DNA of 20,594 nt from a virus. The stretch is from positions 1 through 20,594 of the IMG/VR virus record IMGVR_UViG_3300017731_000078; one strand, written 5' to 3'. Under the pieces are notes generated by a model. That model ran no database searches. It was given only the letters and a program-made list of their open reading frames with translations, and had not been told where the DNA came from. Below are positions 4,790 through 13,352 of this stretch, piece by piece. The stretch's first letter is position 1; each line of letters starts with the position of its first letter. Both the position numbers and the translations under genes were made by a program.

Positions 4790-6247
4790 TTATGTTAAAA
4801 ATGCTTCTGATGGTGGTGTAAAGTTACTTGTGTATTTTGCTGTACCTTTTGTAAATTGCCATTCAGACAAATACATATTTGTTCGAGTATCTGTTAAATT
4901 TGCAGGATAAACTCCAAAATATAAATCCCCAGAACTGTCAATATCGTTCATACCAGATGTTGATGTATTTACTATTGTACCATCTTTAAATAATCTTATA
5001 GTGTTTCCATCTCTAGTAACTGTAAAATATCTCCAATTTCCTCTCCAATTAGAAGAATTATCAGAAACAACTGCTGAATGGGTATTTCCAAACATAAATT
5101 CTGTACCAAAGTTATATATTAACGCCATACCACCACTGGCATTTTCTCCCATTTGAAATACTCTAGCAGATAAACTTACATTTGAACTGTCATCTACAAT
5201 ATATAACCAACCCTCAATAGTAAAATTACCACTACCAAATTGTATATCTGCATGATTTGGTATTTTAAAACTAGAATATCCAGTATTTGGAAAGTGTGCA
5301 GATTTAGCATTAAATTTTGTTTGACCAGTAGCATCATCATTAAAACTACCTGCACTTACAAAGGTGCTTGTATTAGAACCTGCATTGTCAATATCTCCAT
5401 TAAATGAAAACGCATATTGTGTACCATTATGATTTAACTGTCCCTCTTGCGTTATTGAAAAAGACCTATCTGTTGTTTTTCCACCTGCTGTTACTCTGCC
5501 ATCAAAATTATAAGTTGTTGTAGAAAGAATAGATGGTACTGTTCCTGACCAACTGCCATTAGAACTGTTCAAACTTAAATTTGTTGGTAGTGAACCACTT
5601 TGTTTTGAATAAGAAATAGTATCTCCATCTGCATCTGTTGCTGATAAAGCAGTAAGAGTATATCCCCCTGCTAATTCTGTATGGTCTATTGTTCCTAATG
5701 AACCACTTGAAGTATTCCAAGTTGGAGATGTATCTACATTAATGTAATTATCTAAAACAGCAGTTTTTCCACTAGATGCAATATATTTAATATCATAAGG
5801 TTCTTTAGAATTTACAAATGAACTTCTTGCTACTACAGCATCATAATTTGCTGTATTAATAAAAGTTGAAGTTGACGCAGTTATTTCAGAAGCATCACTT
5901 CCAATAAATTTAATTGTTCCACCAGAAAGAAAATTTGTGCCTGTTAATCTAATAGTAATATTACCACCTGCATTACTATCTATTTCTGTTACATTTGAAG
6001 AAATAATTGTAGGTGTAGGTTCTAAAGTTTGAAAATCACTAGCACCTTTACCCTCAAAAAATCCAGTAGTAGAATTGTATCGCCATTGACCAGTTGTAGA
6101 GCCACGCTGTGCTGTTGTACCTGAAGCTACTTTAGTACCTTCAGTACCAGTATCGCTTATGTTTTCAAATGATACATCAAGATTACTTCCTGCTATCTTA
6201 CCATTAGCTGTAGAAAGTAATTTAGAGAGGTCTCTAGCTTTTGTCAT
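4790..6247 (-). CDS. Ig-like/LamG-like adhesin, probable tail fibre-associated receptor-binding protein
   Basis: This 485-aa protein is modular. Residues 1-75 form a leader (RDLSKLLSTANGKIAG, then GQWRYNSTTGFFEGKG) that I recall from marine phage fibre-region proteins. An IPT/TIG-like Ig domain is at about 77-172 (IISSNVTEIDSNAGGNITIR, TGTNF). A putative Ig domain of He_PIG type is at about 180-265 (LSATDADGDTISYSKQSGSL...LSLNSSNGSWSGTVP). The C-terminal concanavalin-like LamG domain is at about 316-485 (DIQFGSGNFTIEGWLYI, WRYFTVTRDGNTIRLFKDGT, YLSEWQFTKGTAKYTSNFTP). LamG-like domains commonly bind glycans, so a host-surface binding role is likely. The ribosome site is AGGAG about 11 bases before the ATG. 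Domain names are from pattern recognition, not a search. Confidence 0.8.
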   Translation of the reverse strand: MTKARDLSKLLSTANGKIAGSNLDVSFENISDTGTEGTKVASGTTAQRGSTTGQWRYNSTTGFFEGKGASDFQTLEPTPTIISSNVTEIDSNAGGNITIRLTGTNFLSGGTIKFIGSDASEITASTSTFINTANYDAVVARSSFVNSKEPYDIKYIASSGKTAVLDNYINVDTSPTWNTSSGSLGTIDHTELAGGYTLTALSATDADGDTISYSKQSGSLPTNLSLNSSNGSWSGTVPSILSTTTYNFDGRVTAGGKTTDRSFSITQEGQLNHNGTQYAFSFNGDIDNAGSNTSTFVSAGSFNDDATGQTKFNAKSAHFPNTGYSSFKIPNHADIQFGSGNFTIEGWLYIVDDSSNVSLSARVFQMGENASGGMALIYNFGTEFMFGNTHSAVVSDNSSNWRGNWRYFTVTRDGNTIRLFKDGTIVNTSTSGMNDIDSSGDLYFGVYPANLTDTRTNMYLSEWQFTKGTAKYTSNFTPPSEAFLT

Positions 6248-6279
6248 TTTAGTTTTTCTCCTACGATTTTGATTATTTA

Positions 6280-6582
6280 TTAAAGAACTATTGTATTAGC
6301 TTCGTCTTCAGTTAATGGCTCTCCTGCAATTAACTTTGCTTTTGCACTAGCTTTAAGATTTGCTCTTACATTAGGTGCATTTTCTTGGTCAGTTTTTATT
6401 GTATTAGCTTCACTTTCTAATGCGTCTAATTGAGCATCAGTTGGTTCAGTTAAACCATCAACATTCCATAGAGTAATACTTTGAACTCCATTATCATCAG
6501 TAAGTTCAATTTTACCTCTTTCGTCATCAAATGTTTTTCCATTAGCATTTAAGTATGCAATAACTTTAAATATTTTATCCAT
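6280..6582 (-). CDS. small fibre-region protein (XkdW/tail fibre assembly-like, 100 aa)
   Basis: A compact protein begins MDKIFKVIAYLNANGKTFDD, continues with SITLWNVDGLTEPTDAQLDA and a helical, Ala/Lys-rich region, and ends KLIAGEPLTEDEANTIVL. The segment 'LTEPTDAQLDALESEA' and the end 'KLIAGEPLTEDEA' are typical of small proteins found next to fibre genes in marine phages and of the XkdW-like group. These are thought to help fibre assembly or act as minor tail proteins. The ribosome site AGGAT precedes the ATG. It lies between the two adhesin genes, with short gaps on both sides. The role is inferred from neighbours. Confidence 0.6.
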   Translation of the reverse strand: MDKIFKVIAYLNANGKTFDDERGKIELTDDNGVQSITLWNVDGLTEPTDAQLDALESEANTIKTDQENAPNVRANLKASAKAKLIAGEPLTEDEANTIVL

Positions 6583-6587
6583 AATAA

Positions 6588-7415
6588 TTATCCTATTTTC
6601 ATTCCTTTCCAGAAAGTTTCATATGTTGATGAACCTGCAACATTGTAATTTCCTCCATTTACATCTACATGCATTTGAACATTAACAGCATCTCCTACTG
6701 CTAAATCTATTCCAAAATTAAAATGAAAACCCTCTGCGTTTATATCTGGTTCTTGTCTAGTCGACTGTTCTGCATAGTTAGCATAACTTCCACCACTCGG
6801 TTTATGTCTTAATTTTACAGACCAAGTATTTGCTGTTGAGTGTCCAGAACTAGCACCATACCATCTAATATATCCATCAAAAAGATATTTACCTGCTTTC
6901 CCAGATGGTACTACAAATTGGTAGTTATCTCCTGGCGAAGTTGAACAAGCACTATCTGTATCCCATTTTTCGCTATCAAAAGGAATATCGTACCAAGTAT
7001 TTGGAGAATATGCTGATTGATTACCAGACATAAAAGCTAAAAAAGATGGTGCGTTACCACCTGCAACAGGTGTGTACCATTCTGGAGCAGTTGCACCAGA
7101 GTTTATTCTTAATTCTTGACCTGCTGTACCTTTAGCTAGTCTTTGTAATCCACTTCCATCTCTGTAAAGTAAATCACCTTGTGTAGTAATTACTGTTCCG
7201 ACATCTGTACCATTTGTACCATTAGTACCATTCGTACCTGCTTGGGACATTATATCCCAGTTAGCTGTAACAGTTGGAAGGTTTCCTGTTGTAGCTGTTT
7301 TTGCAACGTAAGACGAACCATTGTACGAAACAACGTCATCTATTGCATAAGCTGTACCTGCATTATAAGCTCCCTTCCAGTTGAGCTTAATATTGCCGAG
7401 TGTTACTGTAGCCAT
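6588..7415 (-). CDS. collagen-like/C1q-like adhesin of the tail fibre region
   Basis: This 275-aa protein has three parts. Residues 10-55 form a small β module (WKGAYNAGTAYAIDDVVSYN...NGSSYVAK) like the carbohydrate-binding or fibre-head repeats of phages. Residues 60-71 are four Gly-x-y triplets (GTNGTNGTNGTD), a very short collagen-like trimer element. Residues 79-113 carry the common fibre motif QGDLLYRDGSGLQRL...GTAGQELRINSGATAPEW. Residues about 124-275 look like a C1q/TNF-type jelly roll (YQFVVPSGKAGKYLFDGYIR, FNFGIDLAVGDAVNVQM, TFWKGMKIG). A trimeric distal adhesin is likely. The ribosome site is AGGAG about 10 bases before the ATG, and the gap to the fibre gene is only 18 nt. Confidence 0.78.
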   Translation of the reverse strand: MATVTLGNIKLNWKGAYNAGTAYAIDDVVSYNGSSYVAKTATTGNLPTVTANWDIMSQAGTNGTNGTNGTDVGTVITTQGDLLYRDGSGLQRLAKGTAGQELRINSGATAPEWYTPVAGGNAPSFLAFMSGNQSAYSPNTWYDIPFDSEKWDTDSACSTSPGDNYQFVVPSGKAGKYLFDGYIRWYGASSGHSTANTWSVKLRHKPSGGSYANYAEQSTRQEPDINAEGFHFNFGIDLAVGDAVNVQMHVDVNGGNYNVAGSSTYETFWKGMKIG

Positions 7416-7433
7416 GTTTTATTTTCTCCTGTG

Positions 7434-9503
7434 TTATATTGTAGCTATTAGTTCGCCATTGTTTAACGACCAAGTGAAACCACTAGCCGCAAATTGCACA
7501 TCATCAAAGTTGGCGTATTGACTTGCTGATATGTTATCTACACCTTGATTTGTAGTTATTACTCTTACTGAATTATCAGTAGGTGTAGGTGTATTTGCTT
7601 GTCCACCCATTGCTGAATGAGACGAGCAGTAATAATATAAAGTTGGTGCATTACTAGCTACAACAATCGTTACTTGTGTTGAGCTATTGTGAGTTACACC
7701 TGTTGTGTATTCTGAACCGCCACCATGCGTACCATCTGAAGTTGTTGAAAACTTAAATGGGTGTCCTGATGGGTAGTTAAATATGTAAGTATTACCTTCG
7801 TGTAATGTTAAAGTGTCTTGTTGAACACCATCTATGTAGTATTTACTGCCACTTTCTGTAACTGTTCTTACTAATGTAGATGGATTAAAGAATTTTTCAA
7901 AACCATAAACTTCTGCTGACGAAGCATTTGCGTATTCTAATGCTGTCGCACCTGCGTTGACAACTAAAGCCTGTCCTGCTGTGCCTAAAGCCGCAGGTGT
8001 ATTTGTTAAATCGTTAATTGATATATTGGCTAATTGGAATGTTCCATAAGCAACGACCATTAAAATATCGTTTGCTGAAGCACCAGTTCCAAGAACTACA
8101 CTTGTGCCTGAAGTTGCTGTATAATCTGCGTTAGCTAATTTTACACCATTTAGGTAAACGTCAATAAATCCTGCATCATAAGCCATTGTAGCCGAATTAT
8201 TATCCGAGCCACTAAATGTTGTCTGATTAGCTGTTGCTGTGTACTCAAATCTATTTGCAGTGCCATTTACTGTGCTTCCTGCCGCCGCCCAACCAGACGA
8301 TTTGTAAACTTTTAATTCGTTTACACCTGTATCAAAATACAAATCACCCACATCATTATTTGATGAAGGTGCTGAACTTGCAATTCTGTATCTTTCTGCA
8401 AAAGAGTTTACTCCTGATAAATTAGAAGCAACACTATTTACGTTTGCTATAGAACCTGCAACATTTGTAATATTAGTGTTTGCTCCTGCTACAGTATTAA
8501 TGTTTGTAGAGTTTGAATTTACTGTGTTAATTGCAGTAGACATTCCTGCAACTGTATTAATATTTGAACTGTTAGAATTTACAGCATTAATATTAGTTGC
8601 ATTACTGTTTACTGCTGATACTGCTGAACTTATACCTGCTACCGAAGTAACATTTGCTGATATTCCTGCAACAGTAGTAATGTTTGCATTTATTCCTGCA
8701 AGTGTAGTGATGTTAGAATTTGCACCTGCCACTGTGTTTACATTTGCTATAGCACCACCAACTGTATTAACATTAGCTATTGAACCTGCAACTACATCTA
8801 TCTCTGAACTTGTTTCGTTTAAATCATCTGCAACTGTTTCAATTTCTGAAACTGCTTCTGCTAAATCATTAGCTACTGCGATAACTTTTGTAATATCTGT
8901 TGCTACTGTGTTAACTGAACCAATGTTAGTTGCTACAGTATTTATGTTTGTAGAGTTTGAGTTAGCTGTATTAATAGCTGATATGTTACTATTAACAGTA
9001 TTGATTGCTGATATATTACTATTAACATTGTTAAGAGTAGTCTTGTCTGCACTAGATAACCATGTATTTTCAAGATAATGCTTGGTAGCAACATCTTGGT
9101 TATCTGTTGGGTTAGCAACATTTATAAGTCTTTTATTGTTTGCGTCCCATTGAAAGTTTGTATTGGAAGGTTTGATAACGTCATTAGCATCATCAATAGC
9201 TTCCTGACCCATAAAGAACGCTTGGGTACTATCTGTATCTAAATCGTTTTCTGTTAATACTGAACCATCAGCATAATCTGTTAATCTTGTTGTTTGAGAC
9301 GTTTTTCTTCTTATCTCAATAGCCACATCTTGTGCAGGTGCAGAGTTAAATGTAAGTGTAGTCCCTGCCGCATTTAGCGTATATGCTGTTGTAGCTACCC
9401 CTGCTAGGGTAACTGTAAGGTCTGCTGTAGCTCTATAGCTAAAAGGAATAGCGTAAGCTGTTGTACTGTTGTTACCTGTATAACGTACAAAACTATTAGC
9501 CAT
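7434..9503 (-). CDS. tail fibre protein, T7 gp17-like N-terminus, with decapeptide-repeat shaft and cupredoxin-like module
   Basis: This 689-aa protein has the conserved T7-type fibre attachment domain at about 1-150 (FVRYTGNNSTTAYAIPFSYR, QEAIDDANDV, NVANPTDNQDVATKHYLE). The shaft at about 161-370 is built of a degenerate 10-residue repeat (consensus like xNxxNINTVA). Distal β domains follow (DVGDLYFDTGVNELKVYKSS, FIDVYLNGVKLANADYT). At about 555-640 a module resembles small blue-copper proteins: HPF (H581), then YYYCSSHSAMGG with C626, H629 and M632. The tip may recognise the host. The ribosome site AAGGAA precedes the ATG. A promoter-like element sits just upstream at 9538-9556, as phi17 does in T7. 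T7 gp17 is 553 aa, so the shaft here is longer. Confidence 0.92.
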   Translation of the reverse strand: MANSFVRYTGNNSTTAYAIPFSYRATADLTVTLAGVATTAYTLNAAGTTLTFNSAPAQDVAIEIRRKTSQTTRLTDYADGSVLTENDLDTDSTQAFFMGQEAIDDANDVIKPSNTNFQWDANNKRLINVANPTDNQDVATKHYLENTWLSSADKTTLNNVNSNISAINTVNSNISAINTANSNSTNINTVATNIGSVNTVATDITKVIAVANDLAEAVSEIETVADDLNETSSEIDVVAGSIANVNTVGGAIANVNTVAGANSNITTLAGINANITTVAGISANVTSVAGISSAVSAVNSNATNINAVNSNSSNINTVAGMSTAINTVNSNSTNINTVAGANTNITNVAGSIANVNSVASNLSGVNSFAERYRIASSAPSSNNDVGDLYFDTGVNELKVYKSSGWAAAGSTVNGTANRFEYTATANQTTFSGSDNNSATMAYDAGFIDVYLNGVKLANADYTATSGTSVVLGTGASANDILMVVAYGTFQLANISINDLTNTPAALGTAGQALVVNAGATALEYANASSAEVYGFEKFFNPSTLVRTVTESGSKYYIDGVQQDTLTLHEGNTYIFNYPSGHPFKFSTTSDGTHGGGSEYTTGVTHNSSTQVTIVVASNAPTLYYYCSSHSAMGGQANTPTPTDNSVRVITTNQGVDNISASQYANFDDVQFAASGFTWSLNNGELIATI
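8394..9023 (-). repeat. 30-bp coding repeat in the fibre shaft
   Basis: About 21 consecutive ten-residue units, such as GSIANVNTVG, GANSNITTLA, GINANITTVA, SNSTNINTVA and GANTNITNVA, are encoded by a degenerate 30-bp repeat. The region at about residues 201-240 is more acidic and less regular. Hydrophobic residues recur at fixed positions, which suits a trimeric rod. Such arrays can change copy number by slippage or recombination, which would alter fibre length. The repeat also creates a long open frame on the opposite strand (8476-9078) that I treat as an artefact. Confidence 0.75.
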
Positions 9504-9537
9504 TTATGATTTTTCCTTATTTTTTAAATTTGTTTTA

Positions 9538-9556
9538 CTAAAAGTGCAGGTTTACT
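9538..9556 (-). promoter_or_regulatory. candidate phage RNA polymerase promoter, copy 1, before tail fibre
   Basis: Read on the minus strand this is AGTAAACCTGCACTTTTAG. It differs at one of 19 positions from the element at 324-342. It covers the end of the internal virion protein D gene and the first part of the 51-nt gap before the fibre gene, the place where T7 has phi17. The GCACT core and upstream AAACC recall T3 and T7 type promoters. No third copy turned up when I read the other intergenic gaps, including the one before the capsid gene. Confidence 0.52.
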
Positions 9557-12500
9557 AGAGTAAGCTGTCTAGTATTGATTTTTGGTTCTGAAATTGCTCT
9601 TTTATAAACTTGTTCTGAAGTTTAAATCTTTCCATAATATCAGGAAATTCTTTAATCATTTCAGCATAAGCCGCTTTTTCTACAGCATGTATAACATCTA
9701 TAATGTATTGAACTTGATAATCTTTACCTACAACCTCACCTGAAGGGTGTTTATATAATTTACTTGTAGGTGTTGCTATAGCGTACTCAATGTACTCTTG
9801 AACAGTGTATTTTTTACCTTCATATTCGTCAGGTTTTTTAATAGCTTTACCATTTTTATCTAGGAATATTTCTGTTTTTAATTCAAGCCATCTGTCATAA
9901 GCTGTTTGATTTTTAGAGTTTCTCATGTTCTTTAAATTAAAACCACTGTATCTATCTATTTTAGCAGGTGGTAAATATTTAAACTCTTTATCCATTAAGA
10001 ATTTAGCTGTAGCATTGTTCTTAAAATTAGTCATAGCAAAAGGTGTAGACCATAAACCCATGTCTCCACCAATACCAAACAACCAACCTCTTTTTCTATC
10101 AATCTTTTGTCCAAACATGTTACGTTTAGGCATTACACTATCTGGTGTATTAAATGGGTTTAATCTATGTATTCTATCCATAAACGTCCATAAATCTCTT
10201 TCCCATTCATCACCTATTCTATTTAAGTATCTTAAACCACCAGACATAGGAATACCTTTGTAAATAAATTGTGCAACTTGTGAAGCGGCTTCTCTTTCAG
10301 GACTTCTTGATTTCATAAAATCATCTGAAGACATAAAGTTAATTAATTCAATTATATTTTTAGTGTAAAATTTAGAAGTAATATTTCTTGTCAACATAGT
10401 AATAGTAGCCATACTTGCTTCTGTTAATTGTTTATCAATACTTGGCGGTAAATCATCTGTTTCTCTAGCCCATTTACTGTATGCTTCATAAATATCAGCT
10501 ACCATAAACATTGGTGTAAATATTGGGTCTAATCTATTTAATGAAATATATCTGCCATCATTTGTTTTCCATGAATATGGTTGCCAACCAGTGTTAGCTT
10601 CTTTCTCTTTATTAATTCTCCAATCTCTGCTTCCACCGCCTGTAATTTTTCCTGACAACACAAGACTTAAAGCTCCTACCCATAATAGATAACCCATTTG
10701 TATTCTAGCGTTAGCTTCTGCCGCCGCCTCTGGGTTTAAATATCTTGTTTTACCAAACAAACCTCTAACAGGTGCAGTTACTCTTCCAAGTTTACCTTTA
10801 CTTAAACTATGTGTTATCTTTTTAAATGTACTAGCACCTGCATCTAAATCTGGTAAATCAGCTTCAGCAAGTAAGTGTCTCATTTGAAATTGGTATCTAC
10901 CTAGAAAAGGTAAGTGTTGAAAATTCCATCTCAATAAGTTTGATGGTGTATTAATAAAGTGAAGACCAAATACTCTAGTCCATTTAGCTTTGTTAGCTGT
11001 TTGATTTAATATCCAACCTGTAAGTCCACCTTCTAATTGATTTGTTAAAGGGTTTACCTGTGTTGCAGGTTGTGTGTATGACAATTCTCTAGCATAATGC
11101 AAAGGTGCATCTAATCTATCTTCTACAGTGTTTCCTATCTCTATTGCTCTACCTGTTTTATTATCTATGTAATCTGCTTGTAATTCTTTTGCTCTTTCTT
11201 TATATCTTTTTCTAAATCCATCACCTTTTAATATAGAAAAATCTGGGCTTTCATCTATAATTTTACTATTAATAGATGCCGCCATTCTAGCTTGAAAAGC
11301 CATAGATTTAAGAAATTCATCTCCTGCCGCTAAAACTCTTAAAGGTAGAGTTACAGTTCCACCTACAATTTTTTGTCCACGTTGTATAACTTTTCCTGCC
11401 ATACCTAATCTGTCAGTATAAGTTTTACCAAACTCACTTATCCATCTTTGAAGTTGACCTTGTCTAATATTACTATCATACTTCATTTGCTGACTATCTA
11501 ATATTGGTCTACCTTGCCAAAATGATTTACCTGCTCTTTTTAAAGCAAAACCTGTGTATGCAAATTGATATACAAAAGTGTGGAAGGCTTCTCTCATTAT
11601 TTGTCTTCCTCTAACAGCATCTCTTGGAAGCATGTTTGCTCCTCTAAATGCCATAACCGCAGGTTTCCAAACTGTTTGAGTAAGACCAGATACAATATTT
11701 AATATGTGTGTATCAGGTGAAGATAGTAAGTTGTTGTTAACATACTCTGCCGCAATATCCCATCTATCTATTTTTTTAACATTTTGCATTGCCGCAATAA
11801 TTTGTTCTCTATCTCCAAGTTTTCCTACTGTTCTCCAAAATTCTATCTGTTGTTCTCTAGTGCCTTTTTTCTTAATAAGTAATGCAGGGTCTTCAGGTTG
11901 TGTAACTAATTCTGCCGCCCTAGTTCCTTTTGCATCTACTTGGTGAGCTACCATACCTCTAGCTACATTTTCTGAACCTTTTTTCTTTGTAAGAATACGT
12001 TGTGTAATTTCACTATCGTATTTAGCAATTTCTTTTAATATGTCATCTACTTCTGCATCAGATAAATCTATTCTATTTAATTCTGTAGATAATGCTCCTA
12101 TCTTATCAAATCTTGTTCTAATACCATCTGCTTGTGAAATCACAGTTACATACATTTTTGTAAACTCATCAGAGTTAGCCATGTTGTTAGCTAATCTTCT
12201 CATCAATCTTTCATCTTGTCCTAATTCTACAGTTTCTCTTATCATCTGTTCTTTAGTGATAGTTTTCTTTTCTAATTGTTCTGTAACTTCCGCAATTTTA
12301 TTTTTAACAAATGCTGTGTAACCACCATCTTTTTGTTTAGTAGCATTGATAGCTAATTTAGGTGGTTTATCGTCTGCTCTAATTTTATCGCCTCTTAATT
12401 TTTTAAGATATTCTTTTGTAGTTTTTGGGGGTTTTTTATTTTTAGGAGCATTGACATCTGCTTTTTTAGATTTGTGTGTAATAGTTAAATCATCAAACAG

Positions 12501-13352
12501 TTTAGCACCAGTAGTGGTACTCTTACCATAATTGTGAATATCATTTAGATTTTTAATAGCATTGTTAGCAAGATTTCTATTTTTTAATTTAAAAGCACCT
12601 GCTGAAAATCCTGCACCAAAAATAGTACCAAAACCAAACCCTGCGGCAGTAGATATACCTGATTGTTTTAAACTGTACTCATCTTGTATACCTGCTTTAA
12701 TAGCAGTGTTTTGTAATAATATATCTTGTCCACCTGCAATACCTGCATTAATATAACCTTCGGTTAATGCACCTTTTTTAATTGCTTTACCTAAAGCTAA
12801 CTTTTCTGCTTCTTTTGCAGTTTCTTTAATAGTGATTGCAGAAATCTCTTTAGCCATTTTTGATTTAAGAGCTACTCTTAATGCTTGTTTAAACGCTTGT
12901 CCTGCAACGACACCACCAATTCTTAATGAAACTAAATTTACTGGGTCGGCTAACATAGCACCACCATTATCTATCAACCATGAACCAAAATTTCTATTTG
13001 GGTCATTCCAAAATGAAGGCAATGCCGCATACGTTTGTTGAATATATGCAAATTCTGCTATTCTCTTATCATCATCTTCACCAAAGACATTAGCCATATC
13101 CATACCCATAGAAAAAGTATTGTTGTTTCTCCAAGACCTATCTGTATAAAAATACTCTAATAAATCAGCAGGAGACATAGTGTCAAAACTTGTGTCTTTT
13201 TCTCTGTATGAATAATAACTTTTTAAAGTATTATAAAATTTTTCAGTTTGTATTTCTTCTAACGCTAATTCTGCACTCTCTGGTTTTTTTAAATCTTCTA
13301 CTACTGTATTACCTTTAATTGGTGTCCCTATTGATGTACTAAATGATGCCAT
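9555..13352 (-). CDS. internal virion protein D (T7 gp16-like ejection protein)
   Basis: At 1265 aa this is the largest protein, close to T7 gp16 (1318 aa), and it is last in the core-protein order. In T7 the protein leaves the virion first and extends the tail through the cell envelope for DNA entry. The N-terminus here (MASFSTSIGTPIKG...) does not show the lytic transglycosylase (SLT) domain of T7 gp16. Instead a Gly/Ala-rich, hydrophobic stretch is seen at about 230-255 (STAAGFGFGTIFGAGFSAGA), and another near 885 (YLLWVGALSLVLSG) precedes a conserved-looking region (SLNRLDPIFTPMFMVADIYE). These may insert into membrane. The ATG shares one base with the stop of the gene upstream (TAATG). 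Confidence 0.88.
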   Translation of the reverse strand: MASFSTSIGTPIKGNTVVEDLKKPESAELALEEIQTEKFYNTLKSYYSYREKDTSFDTMSPADLLEYFYTDRSWRNNNTFSMGMDMANVFGEDDDKRIAEFAYIQQTYAALPSFWNDPNRNFGSWLIDNGGAMLADPVNLVSLRIGGVVAGQAFKQALRVALKSKMAKEISAITIKETAKEAEKLALGKAIKKGALTEGYINAGIAGGQDILLQNTAIKAGIQDEYSLKQSGISTAAGFGFGTIFGAGFSAGAFKLKNRNLANNAIKNLNDIHNYGKSTTTGAKLFDDLTITHKSKKADVNAPKNKKPPKTTKEYLKKLRGDKIRADDKPPKLAINATKQKDGGYTAFVKNKIAEVTEQLEKKTITKEQMIRETVELGQDERLMRRLANNMANSDEFTKMYVTVISQADGIRTRFDKIGALSTELNRIDLSDAEVDDILKEIAKYDSEITQRILTKKKGSENVARGMVAHQVDAKGTRAAELVTQPEDPALLIKKKGTREQQIEFWRTVGKLGDREQIIAAMQNVKKIDRWDIAAEYVNNNLLSSPDTHILNIVSGLTQTVWKPAVMAFRGANMLPRDAVRGRQIMREAFHTFVYQFAYTGFALKRAGKSFWQGRPILDSQQMKYDSNIRQGQLQRWISEFGKTYTDRLGMAGKVIQRGQKIVGGTVTLPLRVLAAGDEFLKSMAFQARMAASINSKIIDESPDFSILKGDGFRKRYKERAKELQADYIDNKTGRAIEIGNTVEDRLDAPLHYARELSYTQPATQVNPLTNQLEGGLTGWILNQTANKAKWTRVFGLHFINTPSNLLRWNFQHLPFLGRYQFQMRHLLAEADLPDLDAGASTFKKITHSLSKGKLGRVTAPVRGLFGKTRYLNPEAAAEANARIQMGYLLWVGALSLVLSGKITGGGSRDWRINKEKEANTGWQPYSWKTNDGRYISLNRLDPIFTPMFMVADIYEAYSKWARETDDLPPSIDKQLTEASMATITMLTRNITSKFYTKNIIELINFMSSDDFMKSRSPEREAASQVAQFIYKGIPMSGGLRYLNRIGDEWERDLWTFMDRIHRLNPFNTPDSVMPKRNMFGQKIDRKRGWLFGIGGDMGLWSTPFAMTNFKNNATAKFLMDKEFKYLPPAKIDRYSGFNLKNMRNSKNQTAYDRWLELKTEIFLDKNGKAIKKPDEYEGKKYTVQEYIEYAIATPTSKLYKHPSGEVVGKDYQVQYIIDVIHAVEKAAYAEMIKEFPDIMERFKLQNKFIKEQFQNQKSILDSLL

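Noticed and set aside
8476-9078. 200-codon open frame on the plus strand
   Set aside because: It lies antisense to the repeat shaft of the tail fibre gene. The periodic Thr/Val/Ile/Ala sequence is what the reverse complement of that repeat gives, and it has no ribosome site.
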